NCBI GenBank assembly: GCA_964383915.1
Contig: CAYLJE010000094.1
Span: 1 to 10,154, forward strand
DNA length: 10,154 nt
DNA from: DRPN01 sp964383915
GTDB lineage: Bacteria; Bacteroidota; Bacteroidia; Bacteroidales; VadinHA17
Direction: 5' to 3'
Part shown: positions 1 through 7,546 of the stretch, piece after piece
Layout of the letters: every line of letters starts with the position of its first letter
Position numbering within the stretch: the stretch's first letter is position 1
Position numbers and translations under genes: made by a program
Notes under the pieces: model-generated
Told to the model about the DNA's origin: nothing
Database searches by the model: none
What the model saw: only the letters and a program-made list of their open reading frames with translations

Positions 1-5
1 CACTA

Positions 6-3000
6 TCATTTAATACCCCATTGTTCATTAGGTTCAGGTCCCATTTGTAGTTCCAGTTTTCCGCCTTTTAATAATTGATTGGCCGGAAATTTAAAATCTT
101 TCAATGGGTGTCCATTTAATGTAGCCGCTTGCACATATTTATTCAGGCGTGAAACATTTTTAGCTTCAATAATGAATTTATCACCACGTCCGAATCTGTT
201 TCCCAAATTAATTTCAACTTCAGGATAGAGCGGACTGGCAATTTCATACACCGGATTAACACGGCACCCACCGTCAGTCTGGAACAATCCAATCGAAGCC
301 ATAACAAACCAGGCGCTCATCTGTCCCTGATCTTCATCTCCCAAATAAGCATTGGACAACCCATAACCATAGTAGCGATCAAGGATGGAACGGCTCCATT
401 TTTGAGTAAGCCAGGGTTTTCCCAACCAGTTAAACAAAAACGCAAATTGCATGGATTGCTGGTTCCCCTGAACCACAGGATATTTTCCAAATTGATCATT
501 CGGAGCATTGTACCGCCACTTATAGCTTTTTTCAAACCCCCACTCCAGTCGTTTCAGAAGACGTTCTTTCCCAATGATATTGGCAAGTTCCGGCACATTT
601 TGCGGGACAAAAAACGTTAACTGCCAGGCATTTCCCTCTACATATTCACGATTGGCCCCTGAACGAAAAGGATCAAAATCAGAAACCCATGTCCCGTCTG
701 CTTTTCTCAATCGGGCATAACCGCTTTTCGGATCAATTGCATTCTTCCACCATTCACCTCGATCGGCAAAGATCTGATAATCTTTTCTTTTTCCCAGAGC
801 TTTAGCCATTTGAGATACCGTCCAGTCATCAAAAGAATATTCCAAAGAATTGGAAAAACGGCCTTTATCCATTGGCACATAATGGTATTTTAGATAGGCC
901 TTCAGATCGCGATTTCCAGCATAACCACCACCCACTGGTTTCCCGGGCGTGGTTTGCATTTTTTTCATCGCCTGAAAAGCTTTCTCTGCATCAAATCCGT
1001 GAATACCCATTTGGTAAGCACTCACAATCAGGGGTATCTCATGTTCCGCCACCATCACCGAAGTATATTCCATCCCCGCAGGTCCTTTAGCTAACCACCC
1101 GTCAGCATCATACATTGCCAGCTCCGAATTCACCCAACGATTACTCCATTCGGGGGCAACCAGGTTCCAAACCTGATTCAGGTTCCAAAATGTATTCCAG
1201 AAGGCATCGCATCCCAAAGCTACCTGATCTTTATTTTTTAATTGTTGCACCTTTTCATTGGCATCTACCCAACTGCCATCCACATCGCTAAAGGTATTTC
1301 TGCTGCAAAAAGAATGATAAAGGTTTGTATAAAAACGGACTTTCTCGCGACGATCATTGCTCTTTATAGAAACACGACCTAAAAGTTTATCCCAGGTACT
1401 CCGGTTAAAGGCAACAACTTTGTCAAAATCCCATCCGAAAGGTTTAACAATTTCTTTCTGAAGATTTTCATTGGCATGATCAATACTTACATACGAAATT
1501 CCTGTACGCAATTGAACTACATGATCTTTAGTATTATCAAATTCAACATACATACCTGCATCCTTCAGATTTTTAGCAAAAAGCACTGTTGTGTCTTCTT
1601 TAACTCCGTTTTCTGTCCATATTCCGGCATGAATAATCGGCCTGTCAAATTCAGCAACAAAATGAACGGTGTATTCCTGGGTAATACCCTTTCCCCAGGC
1701 ATTAGGAGTACGCTGTTTACTATATCCCTCAATTTTATAATCATTCACCTGTGTAATTTTCACTTCGTCCAGCAGGAATTTGTATTCTGCCGGGAACTGT
1801 AGATCCAGCAGTACCCGTGCATTTTGTCCCTTGGGAAAAGTATAGCGTTGGAATCCGCAACGTGTTGTTGCCGTTAGTTCAGCCCATATATCGTAATCGG
1901 TCAGATGTACTTTATAATAACCAAGGGGTGCTTTCTCCGTCGTTTTATCTATACGGGAGCGAAAACCCGTATCAGGATCCTTCTGATCCCCGACCTTCGT
2001 TACCAAAGGACCGGTAACCGGCATGGTCAGTAAACCGGCCATCGTCCATTCATGAATATGGCTGAATCCTCCAACATTTTCAAAAATGGGATCATAACCT
2101 GCCATCCATCCCCCATTTTGGTTATCCGGAGACAACTTAACCATACTAAACGGCATCCACGGACCAGGAGCAATCATCCATCGTGAGTGAGCAGTACCCA
2201 TCATCGTATTAACATAACCTGAAGGTGTTATGGGAGGAAAAGGAGCGCGTTTCACAAATCCTTTCTCAGAAAGTTTCCCGTCAACCAGAATTTCATATTG
2301 GCTTCGGGTTTCCTTTTTCACTGCCGGCATTGGAGCTTCAAAAACGTATTTTCCGGTTTCTACTGTTTCAGAAAATATTTCTTTTCCATCTAAAATAACT
2401 TTCAGCGTCGGGGTGCCTTCTACCTGTTCAACATCAACCAATAAAGGTTGATATTTACGACTGTTTGTATGGATTTCATAATCGGCAGCCTGGACTTTTC
2501 TGATGAAAACCGCCTGTTTTTTCTTTAATTGTGCTGATGCCGGTCCTTCCAGACGGAGCTGATCAAACGCTAACCACGAGCCTTGCAAAGATGTAATATT
2601 TATTTCATTTCCTCCCGTATGAATCAATCCCTGGTCTAGAGGTATTTTTATAAGGTTTTCTTTACCTGTATCGGAAGAATCAGGCAAAGCAGAGGAATTG
2701 CTACCGGCAGGGAGTTGGTATTTCCATGCCTTGCCATCGACTGTGATTTTTAGCAATGGCGGATCCTCTGCACTGCAATCAAACAAATCAACAACGAGTT
2801 GCCACCTGCCCGAAGAAGGTACTTCCTGCATGCTAAATAAGATATTGAGTACATGTGAATGCCAGTTTGAAGATGATGATCCTGCCCAACTATCGTCCGG
2901 CCCCGGTAATATATATGGCCACTCTGTTGAGACATCAGATGTTCCAATGATAAAATCCCGGTCTTCCCAGCCAAAATCATTTTTCAAAAAGTCTTTATAT

Positions 3001-3143
3001 CCAGAAGGGGCAAGTGCAAACTCATCCGGTTTATTATCGGGTTTTCCTATTTGCCAAAGAACTTTTTGGTGGTTTGAACATGAAAATGTCAGCCATCCAA
3101 GGCTGAAAATCACTACTGTAAAAAAAGATGAGGTTTTTTTCAT
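6..3143 (-). CDS. GH92 family exo-alpha-mannosidase, lipoprotein with N-terminal CBM-like region
   Basis: This 1045-residue protein should remove terminal alpha-linked mannose from glycans in the cell envelope. It starts with a lipoprotein signal (basic MKK, hydrophobic stretch, likely acylated Cys22). The residues after Cys22 (SNHQK) lack the acidic export signal of surface lipoproteins, so a periplasm-facing position is my guess. Residues about 28-200, beginning WQIGKPDNKPDEF, resemble the jelly-roll domain III of PL4 lyases and may bind sugar. GH92 starts near residue 305 (GYVNTMMGT) and runs to the end, which makes the protein some 300 residues longer than a plain GH92. Glu836 in YVEGNAWQ fits the family's catalytic acid; Asp936 and Asp938 in GDEDQGQMSAW fit the base pair of aspartates. 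The C-terminus GGKLELQMGPEPNEQWG is typical of the family. The segment QGNQQSMQ (892-899) differs from the GNEPSHH form I associate with alpha-1,2 enzymes, so linkage preference is open. The ATG start gives a good signal peptide. It is the last gene visible in the cluster. Confidence 0.93.
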   Translation of the reverse strand: MKKTSSFFTVVIFSLGWLTFSCSNHQKVLWQIGKPDNKPDEFALAPSGYKDFLKNDFGWEDRDFIIGTSDVSTEWPYILPGPDDSWAGSSSSNWHSHVLNILFSMQEVPSSGRWQLVVDLFDCSAEDPPLLKITVDGKAWKYQLPAGSNSSALPDSSDTGKENLIKIPLDQGLIHTGGNEINITSLQGSWLAFDQLRLEGPASAQLKKKQAVFIRKVQAADYEIHTNSRKYQPLLVDVEQVEGTPTLKVILDGKEIFSETVETGKYVFEAPMPAVKKETRSQYEILVDGKLSEKGFVKRAPFPPITPSGYVNTMMGTAHSRWMIAPGPWMPFSMVKLSPDNQNGGWMAGYDPIFENVGGFSHIHEWTMAGLLTMPVTGPLVTKVGDQKDPDTGFRSRIDKTTEKAPLGYYKVHLTDYDIWAELTATTRCGFQRYTFPKGQNARVLLDLQFPAEYKFLLDEVKITQVNDYKIEGYSKQRTPNAWGKGITQEYTVHFVAEFDRPIIHAGIWTENGVKEDTTVLFAKNLKDAGMYVEFDNTKDHVVQLRTGISYVSIDHANENLQKEIVKPFGWDFDKVVAFNRSTWDKLLGRVSIKSNDRREKVRFYTNLYHSFCSRNTFSDVDGSWVDANEKVQQLKNKDQVALGCDAFWNTFWNLNQVWNLVAPEWSNRWVNSELAMYDADGWLAKGPAGMEYTSVMVAEHEIPLIVSAYQMGIHGFDAEKAFQAMKKMQTTPGKPVGGGYAGNRDLKAYLKYHYVPMDKGRFSNSLEYSFDDWTVSQMAKALGKRKDYQIFADRGEWWKNAIDPKSGYARLRKADGTWVSDFDPFRSGANREYVEGNAWQLTFFVPQNVPELANIIGKERLLKRLEWGFEKSYKWRYNAPNDQFGKYPVVQGNQQSMQFAFLFNWLGKPWLTQKWSRSILDRYYGYGLSNAYLGDEDQGQMSAWFVMASIGLFQTDGGCRVNPVYEIASPLYPEVEINLGNRFGRGDKFIIEAKNVSRLNKYVQAATLNGHPLKDFKFPANQLLKGGKLELQMGPEPNEQWGIK

Positions 3144-3245
3144 AATAATATCTATTTATTTGTTTATTTGCTTATTTGCTTAATTATTTAAGAAATTCTT
3201 TTACTACCATTGCTTTCTTTTCTCTGAGATTAACTTTTTTTTCTA
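3144..3245 (-). repeat. A-rich leader with three octamer repeats before the GH92 gene
   Basis: The 102 bases between the MtlD-like gene and the GH92 gene contain three head-to-tail octamers at 3157-3180. On the coding strand they read AGCAAATA, AGCAAATA and AACAAATA, and they end 13 bases before the GH92 ATG. Next to them lies a short inverted repeat, CTTAA/TTAAG, at 3179-3192 with a four-base spacer. No Shine-Dalgarno sequence and no match to the Bacteroides TAnnTTTG promoter box is visible. An unstructured A-rich leader fits how Bacteroidota start translation; any role in regulation is inference. Confidence 0.6.
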
Positions 3246-4466
3246 TCATGTTTTTTCGCTATTTTGATTTATTGTTTTATCGACAGCCATATAAATCCGT
3301 ATAAATTCCGAGATTATTTTTTCATCTTTTACCAGATCGAACCCACAGACCTTATGAAGCACAAATTCTAATCCCTTTAACCGGTAATTGTCAAACAGAA
3401 TATCCTGTGCAGACCTGTCCCCGTTTTCATCCGTTGCCTTAAAATAAAAAGCATAAACCATTGACCGAAGAATCTTATCATAATTCATTTTAAGATTTAT
3501 TGCCAATCGTATAATTCCCACAAATCGATCATCCGGCCCTAGTTTCCTGGGTCTATCCTGTCCCACCCTGAAAATGGTGTCCTTTAACGCTTTGTTTTGA
3601 AACCTGAATAATAAGTCTTCTATATGATTCTCCAGGTCTTCTAATGTAAAATCTTTGGGATAGAGTTTTTGTAAAATGGTTGCAGCCTGAAACATGACCT
3701 CTTTTGCAAAACCATAAACCCGCGGATCTTTTAAAACTTCATAAATATAAATGGCCTGAGAATGTTTATAAGCTCCATAATAGGCCACCGTAGCATGCCC
3801 CAGGTTATGAATAAACAACTTACGGTCAACCCATGCTTTTATGTTTTCTTTCGGGCAAAGTCCATTAACTGCGGGAATAGTGCTTTTGAACCCATTTTTG
3901 TCAACGATCAGGTTGTTGTATGGTTCTGCGAAGAGCACCAGGGGGTCTTGTTCAAGATCAGATTGCTGCATGATCGGTACCATTTTCCCGATACTGGTTT
4001 CAACTAGTCCAACCAACCGATCAATAGGATACTCCTCCGGAAGATAAGATAAAAGATTCTTATATATAAATTCACCTGCAGACCGCATATTCTCTGCTAT
4101 GATGATATCCAAAGGACGCTTTTTATCTGCCTGATAACGCATTTTTAACCCCTCTGCAATGAGCGGAATAACTTTTCCCAACGCATTTTTCCCAACAGAA
4201 ACTGCCAAAAGTGATACTTGTGAGATTTCTTTAATAACCTGAGATCTGTTCAGCCCTGAAATTGCCCTTACATTAGGTATCAGAAGGGTTTCCTCTTTTT
4301 CTCCCTTTATGATGACCGGGTAACTTTTCCGTTTATTCAAGGCCTGTACCAATGCAAGGTCAACATCAGAAAAAATTACCTCATAGCCTGACAATCCAAA
4401 GAGTTGCCCGATAAATGACCGGCCTATTTTTCCGGCTCCAAAAATCAAAATCGATTTATTTTGCAT
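3246..4466 (-). CDS. mtlD: Mannitol-1-phosphate 5-dehydrogenase-like polyol/uronate dehydrogenase
   Basis: The protein belongs to the polyol-specific long-chain dehydrogenase family, whose MtlD members interconvert mannitol 1-phosphate and fructose 6-phosphate with NAD(H). The Rossmann motif GAGKIGR is at residues 10-16, and Asp34 or Asp36 in FSDVD suits NAD rather than NADP. The catalytic signature RKLFIHNLGHATVAYYGA gives Lys216, Asn221 and His224. The later motif RPRKLGPDDRFVG also matches MtlD. At 406 residues it is slightly longer than E. coli MtlD (382). I chose the ATG at 4466: the longer reading begins at a TTG (4493) and adds nine residues ahead of the Rossmann strand. With the ATG, the gene overlaps the 3' end of the kinase gene by 11 bases, which suggests translational coupling. 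The substrate is inferred; sister families reduce fructuronate and tagaturonate, so a hexuronate role is not excluded. It was presumably acquired as part of the sugar-interconversion cassette, since no PTS gene is seen. Confidence 0.83.
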   Translation of the reverse strand: MQNKSILIFGAGKIGRSFIGQLFGLSGYEVIFSDVDLALVQALNKRKSYPVIIKGEKEETLLIPNVRAISGLNRSQVIKEISQVSLLAVSVGKNALGKVIPLIAEGLKMRYQADKKRPLDIIIAENMRSAGEFIYKNLLSYLPEEYPIDRLVGLVETSIGKMVPIMQQSDLEQDPLVLFAEPYNNLIVDKNGFKSTIPAVNGLCPKENIKAWVDRKLFIHNLGHATVAYYGAYKHSQAIYIYEVLKDPRVYGFAKEVMFQAATILQKLYPKDFTLEDLENHIEDLLFRFQNKALKDTIFRVGQDRPRKLGPDDRFVGIIRLAINLKMNYDKILRSMVYAFYFKATDENGDRSAQDILFDNYRLKGLEFVLHKVCGFDLVKDEKIISEFIRIYMAVDKTINQNSEKT

Positions 4467-5649
4467 CACTGATCTGTTTTTTATACCTGTCAAAGTATGG
4501 AGTAATTAACTCGCGTTTCTCTCCCGGATATTTTTCAAAGAAGGTCCCTCCAATATAAAAACAAGCGAACCCTCCCGATACAATCCCCCAGGAACAGGCT
4601 TCGATTATGTCCAGGGTATCACCCCCTTTTTGAAGTTGAGAGGCCAGTGAGGCAATTACGCCTCCTGCAAAATTATCACCACAGCCGGTGGTGTCCCCGC
4701 AATGCCCTTTTCTTAATTCTTCGGAAATCCCGTCGGAAACCGGCATTTCCAACACTTTTAATTCCTGAAATAAACTGCCGTTGGAAAACAAACGAAGGTT
4801 ATTGGAACCATTGGTAACAATCACAGCCCCTGTACCATGTTCCCGAAAAAATTGCATAGCTCCCTCCAAGGTAGGTTTTCCACTTAACCGGAGGGCTTCT
4901 TCAAAATCGGCTATCAAAAGATCAATATTCCGGTAGCTGTCATCGTTTTTTCCCAAAGGCCATTTCTTATCCGGACTTGCTTTTTCATTTCTGAAATCAT
5001 AAACTGTATTTACAACAGTTATGCTTCCTTTCAATTTGGCTTTGTCCAGTAATTCTCCCAGTTTGTCATGGATCTGCGGTACAAGGGCCGTTCCCCCGAA
5101 GACAACCACATCAGAAGAAAAAAAGTCTTCATCCAATTCTTCAGGAGCATAATCCCAAGCAGCACCGATGGAATTGATAAATATCCGTTCCCCATGTCCA
5201 TGGTCAAAGCCGGGATCGGAGAATACTACTGTTGAAGGAGTGGCCATGCCTGTCAGGTTGTAATTATCAATACAAACAGGGGTTTTACTTAACGAAGACA
5301 ACAGGAATTTTCCATCTTCATCTTTTCCGCCACATCCGTAAAACCGACATGTATAATCCATAGTCCCCAACATTTGAGCAGCATGTACAAGGGCTACAAT
5401 ACAAGGTCCTCCTATGTTAATTTTGTCGGGGCGTCTTCCTTTGGTAATATCCTTAATTACTGACGGGAACTCCTTTCCTGCGAACTTCTCAAATTCCTCT
5501 CTGAAAACAAGTTTCCCGGGGGTCAGTCCGCCATCGCCTTTTTCTTTTGACAGGTAAGGTAAAAAATACTCGGAATTAAATGAAACATTGTTGTATAAGC
5601 GGTCAACCAAACAACAACCAACACCTGAAACCGTAATTTTATTGCCCAT
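4456..5649 (-). CDS. PfkB-family carbohydrate kinase (possible fructokinase)
   Basis: This is a cytoplasmic ATP-dependent sugar kinase of the ribokinase/PfkB family. The second PfkB signature is clear at residues 319-331, DTTGCGDNFAGGV, with Asp325 as the expected catalytic base and Gly322-Cys323-Gly324 forming the anion hole (Cys replaces the usual Ala). The N-terminal glycine motif is present in altered form, GGPCIVALVHAAQMLG at 80-95. The protein is 397 residues, about 80-90 longer than ordinary fructokinases or ribokinases. Most of the extra length is a segment at about 24-76 (GDGGLTPGKLVF and following) between the first strand and the glycine motif. The substrate cannot be read from the sequence. 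Lying between a D-lyxose/mannose isomerase and a fructose-6-phosphate-type dehydrogenase, it is best placed as a kinase for the ketose made by the isomerase, probably fructose or xylulose. It is 45 bases downstream of the isomerase gene and overlaps the next gene. Confidence 0.85.
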   Translation of the reverse strand: MGNKITVSGVGCCLVDRLYNNVSFNSEYFLPYLSKEKGDGGLTPGKLVFREEFEKFAGKEFPSVIKDITKGRRPDKINIGGPCIVALVHAAQMLGTMDYTCRFYGCGGKDEDGKFLLSSLSKTPVCIDNYNLTGMATPSTVVFSDPGFDHGHGERIFINSIGAAWDYAPEELDEDFFSSDVVVFGGTALVPQIHDKLGELLDKAKLKGSITVVNTVYDFRNEKASPDKKWPLGKNDDSYRNIDLLIADFEEALRLSGKPTLEGAMQFFREHGTGAVIVTNGSNNLRLFSNGSLFQELKVLEMPVSDGISEELRKGHCGDTTGCGDNFAGGVIASLASQLQKGGDTLDIIEACSWGIVSGGFACFYIGGTFFEKYPGEKRELITPYFDRYKKQISDAK

Positions 5650-5694
5650 AATAAAATAATTTATCCCGGTTATTTACTGAGAGCCATTCCTGCC

Positions 5695-6369
5695 TTATAG
5701 AAACTTTTTATAATCGGAAACCAGTAAATGCAACGGCTTCTCGTCTTCAATAATTTCGGGAAACCTTCCGACAGGTTCATAAAACCTGTTATCGGTGGTA
5801 TCATCATTTACGGCACTCACTTCTCCTACAAGAACCTTTCCTTTTCCCTTTTCGCCATAAAATCGATGGTAAACTCTTTGTTCCAGGCAGATGCTTTCTC
5901 CAGGGGTTAGGACTATAGTCTCTCCGGGTTTAAAAATATGACTAATCCCGTCAATTTTCAGTGTAAAGTCTTCGTCTGAGAATGCCTCTTTCTCATCCGA
6001 TTTGTACAATTCAATAGCCAGGTTCCCGCCGCCCCGGTTGATGATATCTTCCATTTTGCTCCAATGAAAATGCATCGGAGTCTCCTGCATCTCTTCAACA
6101 ATCATAATTTTTTCTGCATATATCTTTTTATCCTTTTTTTGATTCCCATTTCTAAGAGCAAATAGAATTAACCCCCGATGGTGGAAATCCCCGCTTCCAA
6201 AATCAGTCAGATCCCAGCCAAGCATGTTGTCAACTATTTCATGACACACCTCATATTTTCCCCGCCAGTTTTCCGGCTTCCAAAAGGCCCAGGGCGGAAG
6301 TTTAAAATTCATCCTGTCGAAAAACTCAATTGAATCTTTGATTAATTGATTTATTTCACTTCGTTTCAT
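5695..6369 (-). CDS. D-lyxose ketol-isomerase family (cupin), probable D-mannose isomerase activity
   Basis: The 224-residue protein matches the D-lyxose isomerase family (E. coli O157 type) along its whole length. The N-terminus MKRSEIN is followed by FKLPPWAFWKPENW at 22-35, both typical. The cupin metal site is intact: His100 and His102 in TPMHFHWSKMEDI, Glu107 in the same motif, and His168 in RVYHRFYG. These should bind a divalent metal such as Mn2+. Family enzymes convert D-lyxose to D-xylulose, and several characterised members also convert D-mannose to D-fructose. In a locus with two mannosidase families, mannose is the more likely physiological substrate; that is inference. The ATG start agrees with the family's N-terminus. 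It lies 107 bases after the mutarotase-like gene and 45 before the kinase gene, in the same direction. Confidence 0.92.
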   Translation of the reverse strand: MKRSEINQLIKDSIEFFDRMNFKLPPWAFWKPENWRGKYEVCHEIVDNMLGWDLTDFGSGDFHHRGLILFALRNGNQKKDKKIYAEKIMIVEEMQETPMHFHWSKMEDIINRGGGNLAIELYKSDEKEAFSDEDFTLKIDGISHIFKPGETIVLTPGESICLEQRVYHRFYGEKGKGKVLVGEVSAVNDDTTDNRFYEPVGRFPEIIEDEKPLHLLVSDYKKFL

Positions 6370-6476
6370 ATCTAAAAAATTTAATTTATAATATGTCCTT
6401 GAGAGCTTTTATCCTTGACTAAAATTTTGAAGTTTATTATTACACTTGTATTATTGAAACATGTACAATGATAGTA
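6370..6476 (-). other. Intergenic spacer, 107 bases, no supported signal
   Basis: This A/T-rich spacer separates the mutarotase-like gene from the isomerase gene. I found no Shine-Dalgarno site, no TAnnTTTG box and no hairpin followed by a T tract. A five-base inverted repeat (TTGTA/TACAA, about 6446-6468) is too weak to call. The spacer is the longest one between intact genes in the cluster, so a start or end of a transcript here cannot be ruled out. Confidence 0.4.
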
Positions 6477-7493
6477 TTATCCAGATATTGTTTTCTTAAA
6501 ATAATATGTTATATCCCGGGAAATTTTGTTTTTTTCTTTTATAATAAATAAAGAATTACCAATTTCAATTTTTTCAACACCTTTGTAATCTTTTGGGATT
6601 TTAGCTAAAAAGGCTGTAAAAGATTTACTAATAACTTCATTGGCATCAATAAAAGCATAAATATTACGCCCAAATATTTTACCTTTTTTAGCTATAACGG
6701 GAAATGGTTCGTGCAACCCTGTAGTCCCAAATTCCATCCCAAATGCCATGGGAACACCATTTTCCATGGAACGCCAAAAATTAATCCAGGGGTAATCTTC
6801 TGTTTCCCATATATATCCAATCATAAGGTTTTTACTTGGATTGCATGCTGTTACCCAACCATTCTTTTCATTTTGATTGTACACGAAAGAAGATATCCCG
6901 GGCCATTCATTTTGAAATTGCCTTAAGCTTACTTTTTTACCATTATGGATTACTTCAGGCCATTTTAAAATAGTTTCTTCCTGATTTAAACTGCCATCCT
7001 CTTTATCTTCAAAGCCTTTTTCAGCATTATGATCAAAAAGTGTAAATTTGTCAAGAAAAGGAGGAGCTAATGTCACATGTTGTACGATATTAAACATGCG
7101 ACCATATTTATTAAGGTTTTTAATTTCTTCCGTAACAAAAAATACCGGTTCGTCTTCAGATAATTCAATTTTCCTTGTCAATTGTAATCCTCCCATTGGC
7201 AGGCTACACATCATTGAACATTCTGTCAAACCATTTTTTTTCTGAGGTTCGGACAGCAGTTTCCAGACTTCGGTATTAACCTCTCCATGATGCTGAAATC
7301 CATTTGCTTTTTCTGCGGCTGTGGGTGGCCCCCAACGATCAAAACAAAGAAAATGCCCCATAAATGGAGGTTGTGCCGGATCTTTAGTATGCCAGTTTAT
7401 CGGATTTATTGGCAAATCCTTAAGATGGAAATCAAAATAGGATCCACCGTTTAAATTTATCAGAAGTACTACATTACTATTTTCTATTTTCAT
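6477..7493 (-). CDS. Galactose-mutarotase-fold protein, putative aldose epimerase
   Basis: The 338-residue protein appears to be a divergent member of the aldose 1-epimerase superfamily, predicted cytoplasmic because no signal peptide is visible. The order of motifs fits the fold: GHFLCFDRWGPP (47-58) followed by GFQHHGEVN (65-73) with His68/His69, then NIVQHVTLAPPF (135-146) with His139, and AFGMEFGTTGLHEPF (250-264) with Glu254. The last His and the Glu are candidates for the acid/base pair used by mutarotases. The standard NHxYFNL motif is not present, so classical GalM activity should not be assumed. The start is set at the ATG at 7493; the longer reading begins at a TTG (7514) inside a palindrome and adds seven residues. 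Neighbouring mannosidase families are inverting and release beta-mannose, so anomer equilibration is a sensible role, but binding without catalysis is also possible. Confidence 0.65.
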   Translation of the reverse strand: MKIENSNVVLLINLNGGSYFDFHLKDLPINPINWHTKDPAQPPFMGHFLCFDRWGPPTAAEKANGFQHHGEVNTEVWKLLSEPQKKNGLTECSMMCSLPMGGLQLTRKIELSEDEPVFFVTEEIKNLNKYGRMFNIVQHVTLAPPFLDKFTLFDHNAEKGFEDKEDGSLNQEETILKWPEVIHNGKKVSLRQFQNEWPGISSFVYNQNEKNGWVTACNPSKNLMIGYIWETEDYPWINFWRSMENGVPMAFGMEFGTTGLHEPFPVIAKKGKIFGRNIYAFIDANEVISKSFTAFLAKIPKDYKGVEKIEIGNSLFIIKEKNKISRDITYYFKKTISG

Positions 7494-7498
7494 AATTG

Positions 7499-7517
7499 AT
7501 TTTGTTAAAAACAAAAT
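7499..7517. repeat. Perfect 8-bp palindrome just before the epimerase-like start
   Basis: The arms ATTTTGTT (7499-7506) and AACAAAAT (7510-7517) pair perfectly around a three-base AAA spacer. The element sits six bases upstream of the preferred ATG (7491-7493), within the 53-base gap after the PMI-like gene. In RNA it would form a weak A/U hairpin close to the ribosome-binding region; in DNA it could serve as a protein site. It lacks a GC stem and T tract, so it is not a normal intrinsic terminator. Chance is a real possibility in such AT-rich sequence. Confidence 0.4.
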
Positions 7518-7546
7518 TAACCATTATAAAAAAGAGTTATTTATGT

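Noticed and set aside
1476..1802. A plus-strand open frame of 108 codons rich in Cys, Phe and Ile
   Set aside because: It is antisense to conserved GH92 sequence and has no family signature or start context.
2698..3183. A plus-strand open frame of 161 codons antisense to the GH92 N-terminus
   Set aside because: It lies wholly opposite a strongly supported gene, shows no recognisable motif and has a composition expected of an antisense shadow.
4467..4493. TTG start for the MtlD-like gene
   Set aside because: It adds nine residues before the Rossmann strand and enlarges the overlap with the kinase gene; the ATG at 4466 fits the family N-terminus better.
7494..7514. TTG start for the epimerase-like gene
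   Set aside because: It lies inside the palindrome and adds seven residues with no support; the ATG at 7493 is preferred.
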